A stretch of 64,000 nt of DNA from Rhizophagus irregularis. Its lineage: Eukaryota; Glomeromycota; Glomeromycetes; Glomerales; Glomeraceae. The translations under genes were made by a program, and so were the position numbers. Shown one piece after another: positions 42,801-53,069 of this stretch. Location: positions 1 through 64,000 of the forward strand of contig NC_089455.1 of the NCBI RefSeq assembly GCF_026210795.1, read 5' to 3'. Within the stretch, counting starts at the first letter, position 1. Each line of letters opens with the position of its first letter. The notes under the pieces are model-generated. The model was not told the DNA's origin, did not search any database, and saw only the letters and a list, made by a program, of their open reading frames with translations.

Positions 42801-45294
42801 TATCATTCGTATTATCATCATGTAAAGAAGTTTCAATTAAACGACCCACTTCAGAATTTTTTCCAAATTCTATATTACTAATATTCTTAATCTTCCAAAA
42901 TACACTATATTTCTCTTCATCTTCGGAAGGATGTCTAAAACTTAAATATTCACCAATTTGTATAGGATATTGAATCGTGATCCTTTGATTTTCAAAATTA
43001 TTAAAATCTGGTAAAACATGTTCAATAGAAGTAACAACAGCTTTAAATTTAAAACAATCACTAAGTTGTAAAGGAATCTTATTCTCAAAACCCCATTCAT
43101 TATTCTTTATGGAAAATTTAAAAGTGGAATTTTCCAATTCATAAGTTGAATTATAAGCTATTGATTTTGATATAATAAAAAAGATCTCATCATTTGGAAT
43201 AATATTTTCAGTAGGTAAAAGTTTGATTATTATATTATGATTATCAGGGGTTGGCATCTCTCCATCATTACGAATTCTTAATCCTTGAATGACACCTTTA
43301 CTATTAGGTTCAAAAATTTGCATATCATTTTCAATGATCGGAATATAATAATCAACCCTTGGTTTAAATATTGTAGAATACGTATTAACTCTATTATAAG
43401 TTTGATTAATTGTTTGAAATTTCCACTCAATTATATTTGTTGTATCATCATATGTGTTGTTCAATAAAGCGAATAAATAAGAATCTTGTTCGGTCGTAAC
43501 GATCGTTACTTCACACATTTTTTGAGGATCTTTTTGAGTAATAGTAATATAATTATCGATATCAAAATTATAATAATGATCTAATAATACAATATGACCA
43601 TTAGTAAATTTGATGTTACCATTTATATGAACTTTACCAATATTAGTCGTATTAACATTCGCGTTTGATAATTGTAAATATATTGAACCAGTAAGATCTT
43701 GATAATCTGAATGATGATTAATATTTATACACTCATTTTTCGTCACGTTAAGTAATAAATGTTTATCCTCTGATGGTATTGGATTAATTATAAAACTACG
43801 AGTTTGAATGGGTTTAAGAACAGTGGGATGATAATTATTACTACCAATTTGTAAAGTTACAGTAAATTGATGAGTTTCATAACTATCAAGTTTAACTCGA
43901 CTTGTAACTTGTAAAGTCACTCCCCCATTTAATAATTGAATTTCTTGACTATCGATTTCAATTCCATAAGATTCTCCTTTAGTTAATTTGGTCATGATCA
44001 TTCTTCTACAACTTGAGTTACGACCAAAAGGGATTTTACTAATATTAGTCACGAACCAAAAAACTTCATAATATAAATTATCAGGAGAACGTATGGCTAT
44101 CACTTCACTTATATTGATAGGTTGTTGAATTAATAAATTAAGTTGATCGTTAACATTTAATATTTCTATAGGTCTTTCAATTTGTGACATGATCGCTCTA
44201 AATCCTCTTAAAATTACTTGTTGATATAATGGACTACCATCATTAATGGTATTTAACTCATTGATACTTATGATGATCCTCTGACTATTATCTAAATATT
44301 TTACATCATTCGGTAAAATATCATATGGAGCATATAAATGAGTTATATTATTTATCCATTCATTATTAAAACTATCAAGTTCTATTCTAATAGGTGTATA
44401 TTTTGGTGTAGGACTCATTCCTATATTCCTAAATTTCATATTAATTATTTGAATTGTACTTCCAGGTTCGATAATTCCACTATCTCCTTGAGCTTCATAC
44501 ATAAATTCTGAAATTTCCAACCTAAAAGTATGATCAATTCTAGGTTCAAAAAAATTATTAAAATTTATAATACCATATTCTAATTTACCATTCCTTCCTT
44601 CATGTCCTCTATATAAATTTATATCCAATGTTTTTCCATCTTTACCATCTATTCCATCATTTCCTTGAAGAAATAATTCATTTCCTTTCCCTCCAAGTGC
44701 ACCTTTACCGCCCTTACCACCTTTACCGTGACTTCCAGGTAATCCTCCGTGTCCGCCTGTTAAATCACATTTACCAAGTAACATAAGTAAGTGAGCATCT
44801 TGTTCACTCGTAAGTACTTTAACATCTCCACCATTTCCACCGTCACCTCCATCACTTCCTCTTCCTCCATCACCCCCATTTCCTCCTGGTCCACCATCAG
44901 ACGGTTCAGAATATTCCGTTGCATCAACTCCAGGAAATCCATCTCCTCCATATTGTCCATCCCCACCCTTTGCTCCATTTCCTCCATTACCACCTCTAGA
45001 AACAAAATTTATTAATCCCGTTGTACCAAGAATAAATTCACTTCCAATCTTAACACTTGGACGATTTTCATAAGTTATTTCACCTTCAACATAAATATGA
45101 CCAGGTTCTCTTTGATTAGGTATACTTGATAATTTGATCATTATGTTACCACCTTTAAATCCTCTGCCTGCCGGTGTTGCATCTCTTCCTTTTGATCCAT
45201 TTTCACCCATTTGTGGTGGATATTGTGAGAAACTTTCCCCATCGATCGCGTCAATCCCATTATCCCCTATTGCCTCAAATATAGTATCAGACAT
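39838..45294 (-). CDS. Giant protein, 1818 residues, threefold repeat with collagen-like Gly-rich insert
   Basis: A single open frame of 5457 nt. Residues about 97-157 and 179-222 are Gly-rich with Asp/Asn/Lys (GGNGGNGAKGGDGQYGGDG), collagen-like but without strict GXY or proline. Three long repeats of roughly 400 residues follow one design: a beta-rich block (HIYVEGEITYENRP; VHINGNIKFTNGHI; VTIKGTLQYTNGWI), then D-x-x-LL-x-LL, then IIEPGSTIQIINMKFRNIGMSPTP-type (EPGS/EPNS…MPTP), then a VFW-NIS-(I/N)-FG block. The last about 480 residues differ: FLLVVSPKTKKKNVDNW…KSIVILND looks like an alternating beta/alpha sheet core, followed by a Lys-rich tail. There is no signal peptide or membrane segment, so it is probably cytosolic. 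From memory, related Rhizophagus proteins are labelled DUF7932; I cannot verify that. Function unknown. Confidence 0.88.
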   Translation of the reverse strand: MSDTIFEAIGDNGIDAIDGESFSQYPPQMGENGSKGRDATPAGRGFKGGNIMIKLSSIPNQREPGHIYVEGEITYENRPSVKIGSEFILGTTGLINFVSRGGNGGNGAKGGDGQYGGDGFPGVDATEYSEPSDGGPGGNGGDGGRGSDGGDGGNGGDVKVLTSEQDAHLLMLLGKCDLTGGHGGLPGSHGKGGKGGKGALGGKGNELFLQGNDGIDGKDGKTLDINLYRGHEGRNGKLEYGIINFNNFFEPRIDHTFRLEISEFMYEAQGDSGIIEPGSTIQIINMKFRNIGMSPTPKYTPIRIELDSFNNEWINNITHLYAPYDILPNDVKYLDNSQRIIISINELNTINDGSPLYQQVILRGFRAIMSQIERPIEILNVNDQLNLLIQQPINISEVIAIRSPDNLYYEVFWFVTNISKIPFGRNSSCRRMIMTKLTKGESYGIEIDSQEIQLLNGGVTLQVTSRVKLDSYETHQFTVTLQIGSNNYHPTVLKPIQTRSFIINPIPSEDKHLLLNVTKNECININHHSDYQDLTGSIYLQLSNANVNTTNIGKVHINGNIKFTNGHIVLLDHYYNFDIDNYITITQKDPQKMCEVTIVTTEQDSYLFALLNNTYDDTTNIIEWKFQTINQTYNRVNTYSTIFKPRVDYYIPIIENDMQIFEPNSKGVIQGLRIRNDGEMPTPDNHNIIIKLLPTENIIPNDEIFFIISKSIAYNSTYELENSTFKFSIKNNEWGFENKIPLQLSDCFKFKAVVTSIEHVLPDFNNFENQRITIQYPIQIGEYLSFRHPSEDEEKYSVFWKIKNISNIEFGKNSEVGRLIETSLHDDNTNDIIYTTEVDSLTGNNYLLLNTNVVINEKTQFHSNLRLGSTNSPGKLSPIQSYSFHLLPLSSDDGYKNLDLVFDLNVGRLTLDGIQPNDSIQPGSFQLLLSTPETNKVGDVTIKGTLQYTNGWIIQINDTFSLDLTGLIHLYPSGKNYPSGKIDIEIAKEDTHLLYLIEKSILQTCEDQLYRVIDNTETPATTKDYNKIYEFTLIDFDCVPEDDSEIYEPGSRIIIRNIKVKNTGGMPTPISHDVEVNVDLSKSTLISLPNNNKLKLPKPIEHSKQVELNSIKEEDEHCLEFQINQQDSASKDKPLNLFDTINLKATMFGINREITSFTFPKQLNIQYPIQICPNTKIRDFPYKDLTRISWKINNISKINFGSESDSKRIIKVQVKINDMTPSNSLKFKTGQTLTTFEEEITVLNANQSREMYCELVRTLSSEDPTIIEVNFSITLCLGSIENPDKGSDIEIRNKCIEVSPSYKTNKDADFLLVVSPKTKKKNVDNWKNLCQQLELTMSLWDIKREGHFDLIESGVIEDISGKSIVILNDELDEDEEEKEGIDIKQTLDYLDPFHFYQAVNNFNIKFFIAGAIIDDKRVENLFIPKEMMEISNDQPSSSMVSKIKSYVQQKGIIKHAAVMERDVVKQPVKSAKIENVQTRLRPSSFNLFRSEESYKEKKLKKLSKSLQKNYPGHRYVLVSMMGNDRSSDQVILCKTASRTKQHLLYYSFSESITDYNESNKIGLLSCVSFTKKLEKLQKLFDTNKDPEILEIYKNLIEVDLTVEVIGLTGTKETNKDITSDILLSHMELFTNFCEFIKNSKETNISANSVDWMISVFAKLKILLQYSNDSLININSASRIKQLKLILDGEYLRTFGRFSNQTNQSLTNILDIKIKFIKSDFKNEYKPAKSEKYTYFKYKLIGILKKNNLKSDFELFGDKLDFILSQNEYNNIHDTHEKTTGTIRRKKTRRQDQIKSLYIQNIFEDPSKINDVKSEDTKE

Positions 45295-47280
45295 TATGAA
45301 TTAACTTGCTTTTGTATTAAAAGGTTTTTTTTTTTCGGTTCGACTCTATTTCTTGGGTATTTTATTATTAATATACCGACGTTTATTTTTTATCTAATTA
45401 TCACATGTATTAAATATAATTATCTATTATAGTAGGTAGTTCTTTTAAAAAATATAAAAAAATATAAAAAAAAAATCGACAAATATTGCTGTTATTATTT
45501 TTTCAAAAAAAAATGAATGAAAAGAATGTATAAAATGTTGCAAAAAAATGATTATTGCATCTATTTATACCATTCATATCAATTATATACGGAATAAAGT
45601 TTTTTTGGTGATCATTTACCACAATTGTTATTATTGTGTAAAATTTTATTAAAATAAAAATTAATTATTATTCAATATATATACTTTTTAATATTAAATC
45701 AAAGAATTTTTTCATGTGCCAAAATTTAAAAATAGATTTTCAAAGAATATTCGGTTTGTACAAAATTGGAATTTCATTTGTAAGGAATTTGATTTAGTTG
45801 TTGCCAATTCAGCCAAGAAATTTGATTTGTTAATCGTGAAAAAAAAAAATCAAATATGGAAATATGAACAGAAAAAAGAAATAATTGTTTCCAAAAAGAA
45901 ATATCTCATACATTTTGTTAATACACTTTTAGTTTACAAAGCCTTGACCCCTTCCTAAAAAGAGAATAACTTTATATTCTAGTTTGTAAAAAATAAAATT
46001 TCCATAATAATCCGCCCAAAACCTGATTTGTCTTGGCAATATTTTGACTATTTACAAATTTGGTAAAACAATGATTGGATTATTAATCAATTAAAACCCA
46101 GCAAGTTTCACGGGTTGTAGATCCAATTTAAATTCGCATATTTTATTATTTTAGGTAACGCAGATACGACAAACAGCCCATCCACGTTCTATGGCGCATA
46201 CAAATTTTATTGTTTTGGCCAAAAGTATTTGAAATAAAAGGAATTAAAGAACCATTATCATATCAACCCAAATAAATTAAAAAATCATTATCACGAATAC
46301 AAGATGCCAAAATTGACTGAAAAGACTTCTTGAGGTGAATTGCCTTAACAATCAAAAATTTTGATGTTCACTAATTCCATGTAAATTATTCCACCGGTAT
46401 AAAAAAATGTATAAAAAAGTATAAAATCCCATCGGTGTATATGCCATACACAATGAGATAAACCTGTTATTCCATGGGTATCTGATAAATACCCGATGCT
46501 TTGGGGCACTCCCGGCATCGGTGAATATTTCAGTTATTCATTGATACCCATGAAATAACAAGTATAAATATAATAGAATTTTCCCAATAAGCTTTGTCTG
46601 TTATACATCTCAAAACTTATGATGAATACCTAGCAGCATATTATTAAATATTGTAGTGTAACTGGTGCTAGTGGTGAATATAATACTATTATACCTTCCC
46701 GCTGTTCTATACTAATTTTTTCGCTGTCTATATTATTATATATTTATGCTAATTTACGTTTACTTTATGGGAAGTGTTCGAATCGTATATAAAAATAGAT
46801 ATAATTATGTTTCGTTTAATAAAATCTTCATTACCCGAAATTTATCCACGGCTAAATTTTAAATTTATTGGTAATATCATTTAAATAATAAAGAGATTTT
46901 GTAAATAAAAATAAAATAAACATTCACCCAAAAGTTTTTTATGAATTATGCGAAAGGGTTGCACATTGGAAAATATTGATATAATTGTGGTACGTTCGTT
47001 ACCACTTTTGTTTTCATTTTATATACTTCAAAAAATCACTTGTCGGTTTGCACGACTCGGAAACAAATTTCCGATTGTTTTATTGTTTGTTTTACCGTTA
47101 GACAAATAAATGTTGTCACTCAATCATTAACTTTCAGTACATGCTTTTTACGAATTTTGGCTAATTTTTTAATTATTATGATTGTAAACATTGTCAAACT
47201 ATATTTCGATTTTAGATTTTATCTTGTGAAAGAGTGAGTAACATTAAAAAAAAAATATAATAATATGTTTAAATTTTTTC
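45295..47280. other. Intergenic, 2 kb, with a hairpin and possible decarboxylase relics
   Basis: No intact gene. The 80-codon frame at 45716-45958 has no recognised features. Around 46170-46200, ttctatggcgcatac recalls the decarboxylase N-terminus (W-F-Y-G-P-H) but is too short to call. The hairpin at 46464-46562 is listed separately. Confidence 0.5.
46464..46562. repeat. Imperfect palindrome of about 99 bp
   Basis: The left arm ctgttattccatgggtatc (46464) pairs with gatacccatgaaataacaag (ending 46562). An inner pair cgatgc (about 46494) / gcatcg (about 46515) pairs again around a G/C-rich tip (tttggggcactcccg). It could be a short MITE or a structured RNA. No target duplication was found. 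Confidence 0.5.
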
Positions 47281-47511
47281 ATGTTCATCACCGTGCATAA
47301 AACAATGACGGATCCTTATATGAAAGCGAGACAAGGATATGATCCTCAATTCACCGTGGACCAAATGAAAATATCGGTCAGGAAAATAAGAATAATTTTA
47401 AGGAGGAAATTGCTCTCTTTTCAGCCCGGGGGATGGGTCACATATCAAGGTCAAGATTCTCAGAGAATCTTAAAATCCAGCCCAAGAAGGATTCTAAATC
47501 AAGTAAAATAA
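47281..47511 (+). pseudogene. Relic of a tyrosine-decarboxylase-type gene (N-terminal part)
   Basis: The frame reads MTDPYMKARQGYDPQFTVDQ then MKISV, corresponding to KKARQGYFPLDPQFITEQMKKSV of the gene at 33263-37559. DNA identity is visible in gcgagacaaggatatgatcc and accaaatgaaaa. The frame then leaves similarity and no further exon is seen. It lies on the opposite strand and 10 kb away from the intact gene, so it is a decayed second copy or fragment. Confidence 0.65.
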
Positions 47512-47520
47512 AAAAAGGTT

Positions 47521-49419
47521 ATAAAAATGGAGCCAAGATTATAAGAACTGTCTATTAAAATGAATTAACAAAATAAAAAGTTTTGTTAAAATTAAATGAG
47601 TTCGCAAGGGCAGTAACATATTATTTTATTATAAGCGTTTACTCCAATATTCGTGATCACGTGCAACCAATCATTTTCTTTATTGTGTAACCTAAGATTT
47701 ACTACCCGTAAATATTAAGATTTTGTAACACGACTTTGATGAACTTTGAACAAGACTAGAATTATATAAAGAATTCAAATTAGTGAATCTTCAAAGTTTT
47801 CTTTTATTAGGAAATGATTTTTAAGGGATCTATATAATTTTAGAACACAAGCAGTTATTGCATGGAAACAACTATGTTAGTCCACTTTGGATACATTGGA
47901 CCGCTCTGCAAATAAATTCAGTGTTGGAAATTGGATCCGCGCAGTTGGCGCAGCGTACATCGCTTTAAATTTCCGCGCGTGTGATATTTATATATACAGT
48001 AAGAGCACATATAGCACAAACTTTTATGAATAATATGCGCTCTGCGCGTATAAAGATAATCTGAATTCCCAACAATATAACCGGAAGAATGTGGCTCCTT
48101 TGATTACCAGGTGAAATGCTTGGTTATGGAATCCAAGAGAAAACGACAAAAATAATGATATGAATTTACCCTCCCAAGATCCAAAGCTGGGGTCGTATCA
48201 CCTGAGTGGATGGTTCGATGGCAAAAATTAACAATTGCAGTTTTCTCGATCTCATGATTTTCTTATTATTGTACAAACTCTCAAACTTTACACATTTTTT
48301 TCCGCATGGCTATCGATGATGATTCTTGGTCCAATTTTTAAAGTTGAATATAAGTAAAACTCCTCAAAAATTGCTCAACTTAAGAATTGCTTAATCTCAA
48401 ACAAATAACAATACTTACAAAAATTCAAATATTTGCGGAACGAATTTGCAAGTTCCTTTATAATCATAAAAGTTCTTGAAGCTTTTACATTTATTGGTCA
48501 AATATTGCAGATTTGTATTTATTAAAAACTTCATCGGATTATAATAAAGAATCAATGGCTCAACCATTATGCAGTTCATAATAGCTAATTGAACTTGGGA
48601 AACCGAAATTATACAAAGTATACCAGGTGTACAAATAATGAAGAATTCTCAAATCTTGGCAAAGATTTGCTATGATATAAACCAAAAATTTCGTTTAAAA
48701 CAAAAAAATCAAGGTGTAGAAATTGATCCAAATTATTATGAATCTATTAATCCTTATACTGAAACAATTTTCATCTTTTAATAAGTTTAATGTTATATAA
48801 TCTGTTAATTTAACATTAAAAGAGATTACTTCTCCGGTTAATAATTATTATTACTATAAGGATTCATTTGAATACTCACCTTTTATAATATGAAAGTTAT
48901 GAAATCTCCATATATTTGTACTTGAAATTAATTCAAATGGGGCAGTTGGGCAGCAGGGAAAGATATTTGATTTGAGAGTCAATAAATGCTAGAACTGGGT
49001 CTAATGCTAATAAACTTATAATGAATCACAACATCTTTGGTATGATGCTTGGAATTGTACTTTGATAACTGGAAAAAATAATAATAATTAATTATTATTA
49101 ATATCTTTTATATGAAATATAAATTGTTATTTAGCTGAAAAGCTGAAATAAGTATTTTATTGTAAAATAACAAAAAGCAAAATTAATTCTATTATAACTC
49201 ACTCTTTAAATCTTAATATTATTTGCTTCAAATTTTATTAATATATTGTTTACCTTATCTACCTTATCAATCAGACTCTAATTCTAGATCAGGTTTATAA
49301 TTGGAGATAAAATGTTTAATAATAAATTTTCATATTTTAATAAATGTCCAAAAAAATTACACATTCATAAAATATCCTAATATCACATACTCATTTAAAT
49401 ATACCAAAATTATAAATCA
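47521..49419. other. Intergenic, 1.9 kb
   Basis: No supported gene. A 60-codon stretch without ATG at its start (about 48595-48780, plus; contains YDINQKFRLKQKNQGVEIDP) is gene-like in composition, but I do not recognise it. Confidence 0.45.
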
Positions 49420-50862
49420 CTATAATTTAAATTTTTTAATAATACCCAACTTTTTATACTTTTCAATTACTTCAATATTTTCCTTCATAAATTTTAAACA
49501 TTTTGATCCTTTGGTAATAATAAAAGAAAAAGATTTTTGTGGAATACGATTATTCCAATTTATAAAAAATTCCTCCAATTCTTCCGGAAGTATTTTTGGT
49601 TGCGCACCCCATATATAATAAATATTTAATTCATAAAAATTTCTAGGAGAATATTTTACAATTATATCTAATATTTCTTTATCATTTAAATATCTACCAC
49701 CACACCAAGCTTGAATACTTTCCAAATATTGACAATTATTAAAAATTACCTTTATAGTTTCTAATTCATCATTTCTAAATATAGTAAAAAGTTTTCTAAG
49801 ATTTGGACAAAATTTAGCTATTGCTAAATTTAATAAATAACCATTATTTTTTACATAAAATTCTTTTAAATTTTTTCCATTATTTTCTAAAAATTTTATT
49901 AATAATTCATATTTTGGACATGAATAATTAAATTTTAAAACTTGTAAATGTGGAAATGAAGCATATTGTAATTCTTTAAAGTATTCAAAATTATAATCAA
50001 ATGATAAAATAAGTTCTTGTAAATTTGTAAATTTGGTAATAAATGATAATTCCAAATGTTTATCTGTAATTGTTGGTAGAAAAATGAAATTTGATATATT
50101 ACGTAACCCATTATTATATAAAAAATCAAATTTAATTATAGTATTAGGAAGTTTTGATAATGAAGAAATTATATTCGTTATATCTTCTCCATTATAACAA
50201 CTTATTACCAAATGCTTTAAATTTTTTTGAACTGATATTAAATCTATTAATCCATTTGAAATAATATTTTCAAATGTTATACTTAATGATTGTAAATTTT
50301 CACATATTTTAGATAATTGATAAAAAAATTCTGGATAAATATCTGATCGACAACTTAATTTTGAGAGATATTTTAAACAATCTTTTGCTCCAGGATATGA
50401 AGTAAATGTTACATTTGGAACATTAATTATTGGATATGAATAAAAATATAATTCTCTTAAAGAAGATATTTTATTCATAAGAAATTTATATATCTCACGT
50501 GCAACTATATATTTTTTATAATTTAAATTTTGTGGTGTAATAGATTGATAATTTTGAAGAATATTTTTTATCATATCATGAACATTATAAATTGAAAGAC
50601 TTTTAATAAATGTTGTATAATCAAATAATGGAGTTTTAGAATTTAATGTTGTTGTAATAATTTTATTTTCATATAAAATTTCTTTTGATTCTTTAGGAAG
50701 ACAAGTAATTAAAGTTTTATAATTCCAAACATTCTTCCATAAAATTCTAACGGAAACCCCACACCAAAGGCGGTTGACTAATAAACATGAATGTAAAGTG
50801 AATTTGTCTTCTTCTAAATAATCAAAAATTTCGTTGAGACAATCAGCGGGAAGTTGAGACAT
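49420..50862 (-). CDS. F-box protein with LRR-like C-terminus, 480 residues
   Basis: The F-box (MSQLPADCLNEIFDYLEEDK…LLVNRLWCGVSVRILWKNVW) is followed by irregular leucine-rich repeats through the C-terminus (LKHLVISCYN, LQELILSFDY, LQVLKFNYSC, NLKEFYVKNN). Single exon. It is a homologue of the genes at 31107, 53070 and 55509, but carries a unique insert (about residues 246-270, FLYNNGLRNISNFIFLPTIT) between the KLPNT and LSFITKFTNLQEL blocks. A run of about 20 T/A pairs lies just upstream (50882-50902). SCF substrate-receptor role is by family, target unknown. Confidence 0.9.
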   Translation of the reverse strand: MSQLPADCLNEIFDYLEEDKFTLHSCLLVNRLWCGVSVRILWKNVWNYKTLITCLPKESKEILYENKIITTTLNSKTPLFDYTTFIKSLSIYNVHDMIKNILQNYQSITPQNLNYKKYIVAREIYKFLMNKISSLRELYFYSYPIINVPNVTFTSYPGAKDCLKYLSKLSCRSDIYPEFFYQLSKICENLQSLSITFENIISNGLIDLISVQKNLKHLVISCYNGEDITNIISSLSKLPNTIIKFDFLYNNGLRNISNFIFLPTITDKHLELSFITKFTNLQELILSFDYNFEYFKELQYASFPHLQVLKFNYSCPKYELLIKFLENNGKNLKEFYVKNNGYLLNLAIAKFCPNLRKLFTIFRNDELETIKVIFNNCQYLESIQAWCGGRYLNDKEILDIIVKYSPRNFYELNIYYIWGAQPKILPEELEEFFINWNNRIPQKSFSFIITKGSKCLKFMKENIEVIEKYKKLGIIKKFKL

Positions 50863-52139
50863 TTTAAATTATTAAAGGAATAATTTTTTTTTTTTTTTTT
50901 TTCATGTTCAAAAAAAGCAATTTTATTAGCGTTTCAGATATTGTGTCACATTCTACAATTCGGATAGTCATGTATTACAACTAACTATGTGAGTAAAATG
51001 TGAACGTAAGCGCCTACGCATACATGATAAATGATCGTCATTCCAACTCCGATGATGAATGAAAGACTATGAGAATCACATTGATTTACCGATTTTTTAT
51101 ATTATTTCGCGATATAACGTATACCGATACAATCCTTCTGTCCCCTTTATAGTAACGTATATATTATATAGTTTGGTAGTTTGTACTGAATTTTGTTTAG
51201 CATAATGTAGGTCGAAATTAGATAATTTGACCAGCATTACAATCTATTTTATACCGATAATTTGATATACCGATATTTTTTTCCAAAACAGCAACATCGG
51301 TATATAGTAATATGACTTTTAAAAACACTTAACAAGGCCCAGGTGTATAATATATATTTTAATAACAAGTATTTGTTTGTATACGGGTAAACCGTGATTT
51401 TCGTAAGTATAAATACTCACCGAATTTTTGTCCGTATGAATTCTAATATATTTAATTGGAAATATATAAATTATTTTTGTTTGATTTTGTTTGTAATTTA
51501 GGAAATGCAAAGAAAATTATTCGTCTTAATAACGCATCCTTAAAATAAAAAACATTATAATAATCAACAATTAATTAATCCACGTGTAACGAATTCGAAT
51601 CTGTGGATCCACTTCATATATTTCGCCACAGGATATTTGGAAAATGTCGGATCCAATTAATGAACCGACATAGATTTTTCCGTGGATCTTACTTTGAAAA
51701 AATTTCCTGATGTACAGTATCTCTGGTACGGTCATACATGTTATACCTTGAATTATTTCCTTCCTTCGGCTAACGTAGAAAATATAGATGGCCCTACCTT
51801 TAGCAAATATATTAAGATTTATGTAATAACACTCTTTATCGAGGCTTAATACTCTATAATATTGAATAAATTTACTAGTTAGAGATAAAATGTAACGGTT
51901 TGTCAGAATGCAGATTCTAGTCAATAAGTAGAATAACGGTTAAAAATAATTTTTATATGACATACACTGCTTCATGACGTATGTTCTGTAATTTTGATAT
52001 TTTCTGGACTATTTCTTTGAACTGTGCCTCATCTACTGCTTTTTATCCCGTCATTTTTTTCATTAGTTTCACGCGCGCAGCACTTCAGTCGATACTCTCC
52101 ACTTTTGTGAGCTTCATTTGCAAATAAGGTCTACCTGAT
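50863..52139. other. Intergenic, no supported gene
   Basis: A 117-codon minus-strand frame (51571-51924; MTRICILTNRYILSLTSKFI…) stands out for length but has no recognised motif; a relic is possible. Confidence 0.4.
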
Positions 52140-52400
52140 GCCAATTCTGACGTTGTTTATACCGAAACTATACATGTCAGTCTCGCACGTATATGGTTTA
52201 TTCAGGGGCAACGTAGGGTATAACTTCATATAATTAAGATGCTGGCCACTTATGTCGCATATATTTTTGTATCGAGTATTATATCGCTGTCAGGATGAAG
52301 ATCGCGGTGAGATAATCCTGCTTTATGAATGTCATTAATCATTTTAATATTACGGCGCCTGCGGCCATACGCAAGATCTGACAATCAATTGTGGATTTAT
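52140..52400 (-). pseudogene. Protein kinase relic (catalytic loop to subdomain IX)
   Basis: On the minus strand, INDIHKAGLSHRDLHPDSDI (about 52283-52340) is the catalytic loop HRDLHxxN with the Asn changed. EVIPYVAPE (about 52201-52227) is the activation-loop end, and after a frame change PYTCETDMYSFGI (about 52155-52193) is subdomain IX. Order and spacing match the serine/threonine or tyrosine-kinase-like proteins greatly expanded in Rhizophagus. Stops and frame changes lie between the blocks, so it is dead. Confidence 0.78.
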
Positions 52401-53069
52401 TGCACCCCGCAGCGAAATATTGCGACAAATTACACTATAATCCCTATTCCATTCGATAAGCAAGAAATTCGCGTTGATATCAGTTCGGTTTTAACTTTTA
52501 ATTACAAATTCGGCAATTACCATGACAGTAATTTTTATATACATTAAATAGAAAAACATCAAGTGAGTTGTTTATGATAGTTTGGACAATGCATATGGAA
52601 GTAGAGATTTACTGTTACTGTTATTTAATAAACTATCTTGAATAAGCGTTTGATTTAGACTCATTAATGATTGGTTATATGTTCAGGCCTGATGATCGGA
52701 CTTCGGGTCGACTGTAAATATTTATTGAGCACAATTCAATTTATTTTTTACAAACGTGACACTGATACAAATTTTTTAATTACATAGATATTACATAGAT
52801 AGATAAACGAAGACACACAAAAGAAAAAATGAAAGAAAATAAACGTGAAAATCTAAATAATTTCTTGATTTTGTGAAAATTTACAGAAAAACTTTATTTG
52901 TTAATAAAAAATTGAAATTTTAAGACCTTCATTTAAACTCATAAATATATAAATTTTAAATAAAAACACAAATTATGATGATAGAACTATGGCAGATGCA
53001 GTCGCTGCATGTTAGTAATGACATGCTTGCATGGCCACCTTTAAGTTCCACCAATTTTTTCTAATCTAA
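52401..53069. other. Spacer downstream of the F-box gene
   Basis: No gene seen. The plus-strand frame at 52329-52547 runs antisense through the kinase relic and is rejected. Confidence 0.45.

Noticed and set aside
44760-45015. Met/Glu-rich and Ser/Ile-rich frames over the Gly-rich region of the giant protein
   Set aside because: Low-complexity GGT/GGA codons read in other frames; the 1818-residue frame is continuous through the region.
48595-48780. Possible gene fragment ending INPYTETIFIF
   Set aside because: It is open for about 60 codons with plausible composition but unrecognised, without start, splice partner or family; too weak to annotate as a gene.
51571-51924. 117-codon minus-strand frame
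   Set aside because: It is longer than most chance frames but has no recognisable feature, homologue or neighbouring exon; kept only as a note on the intergenic region.
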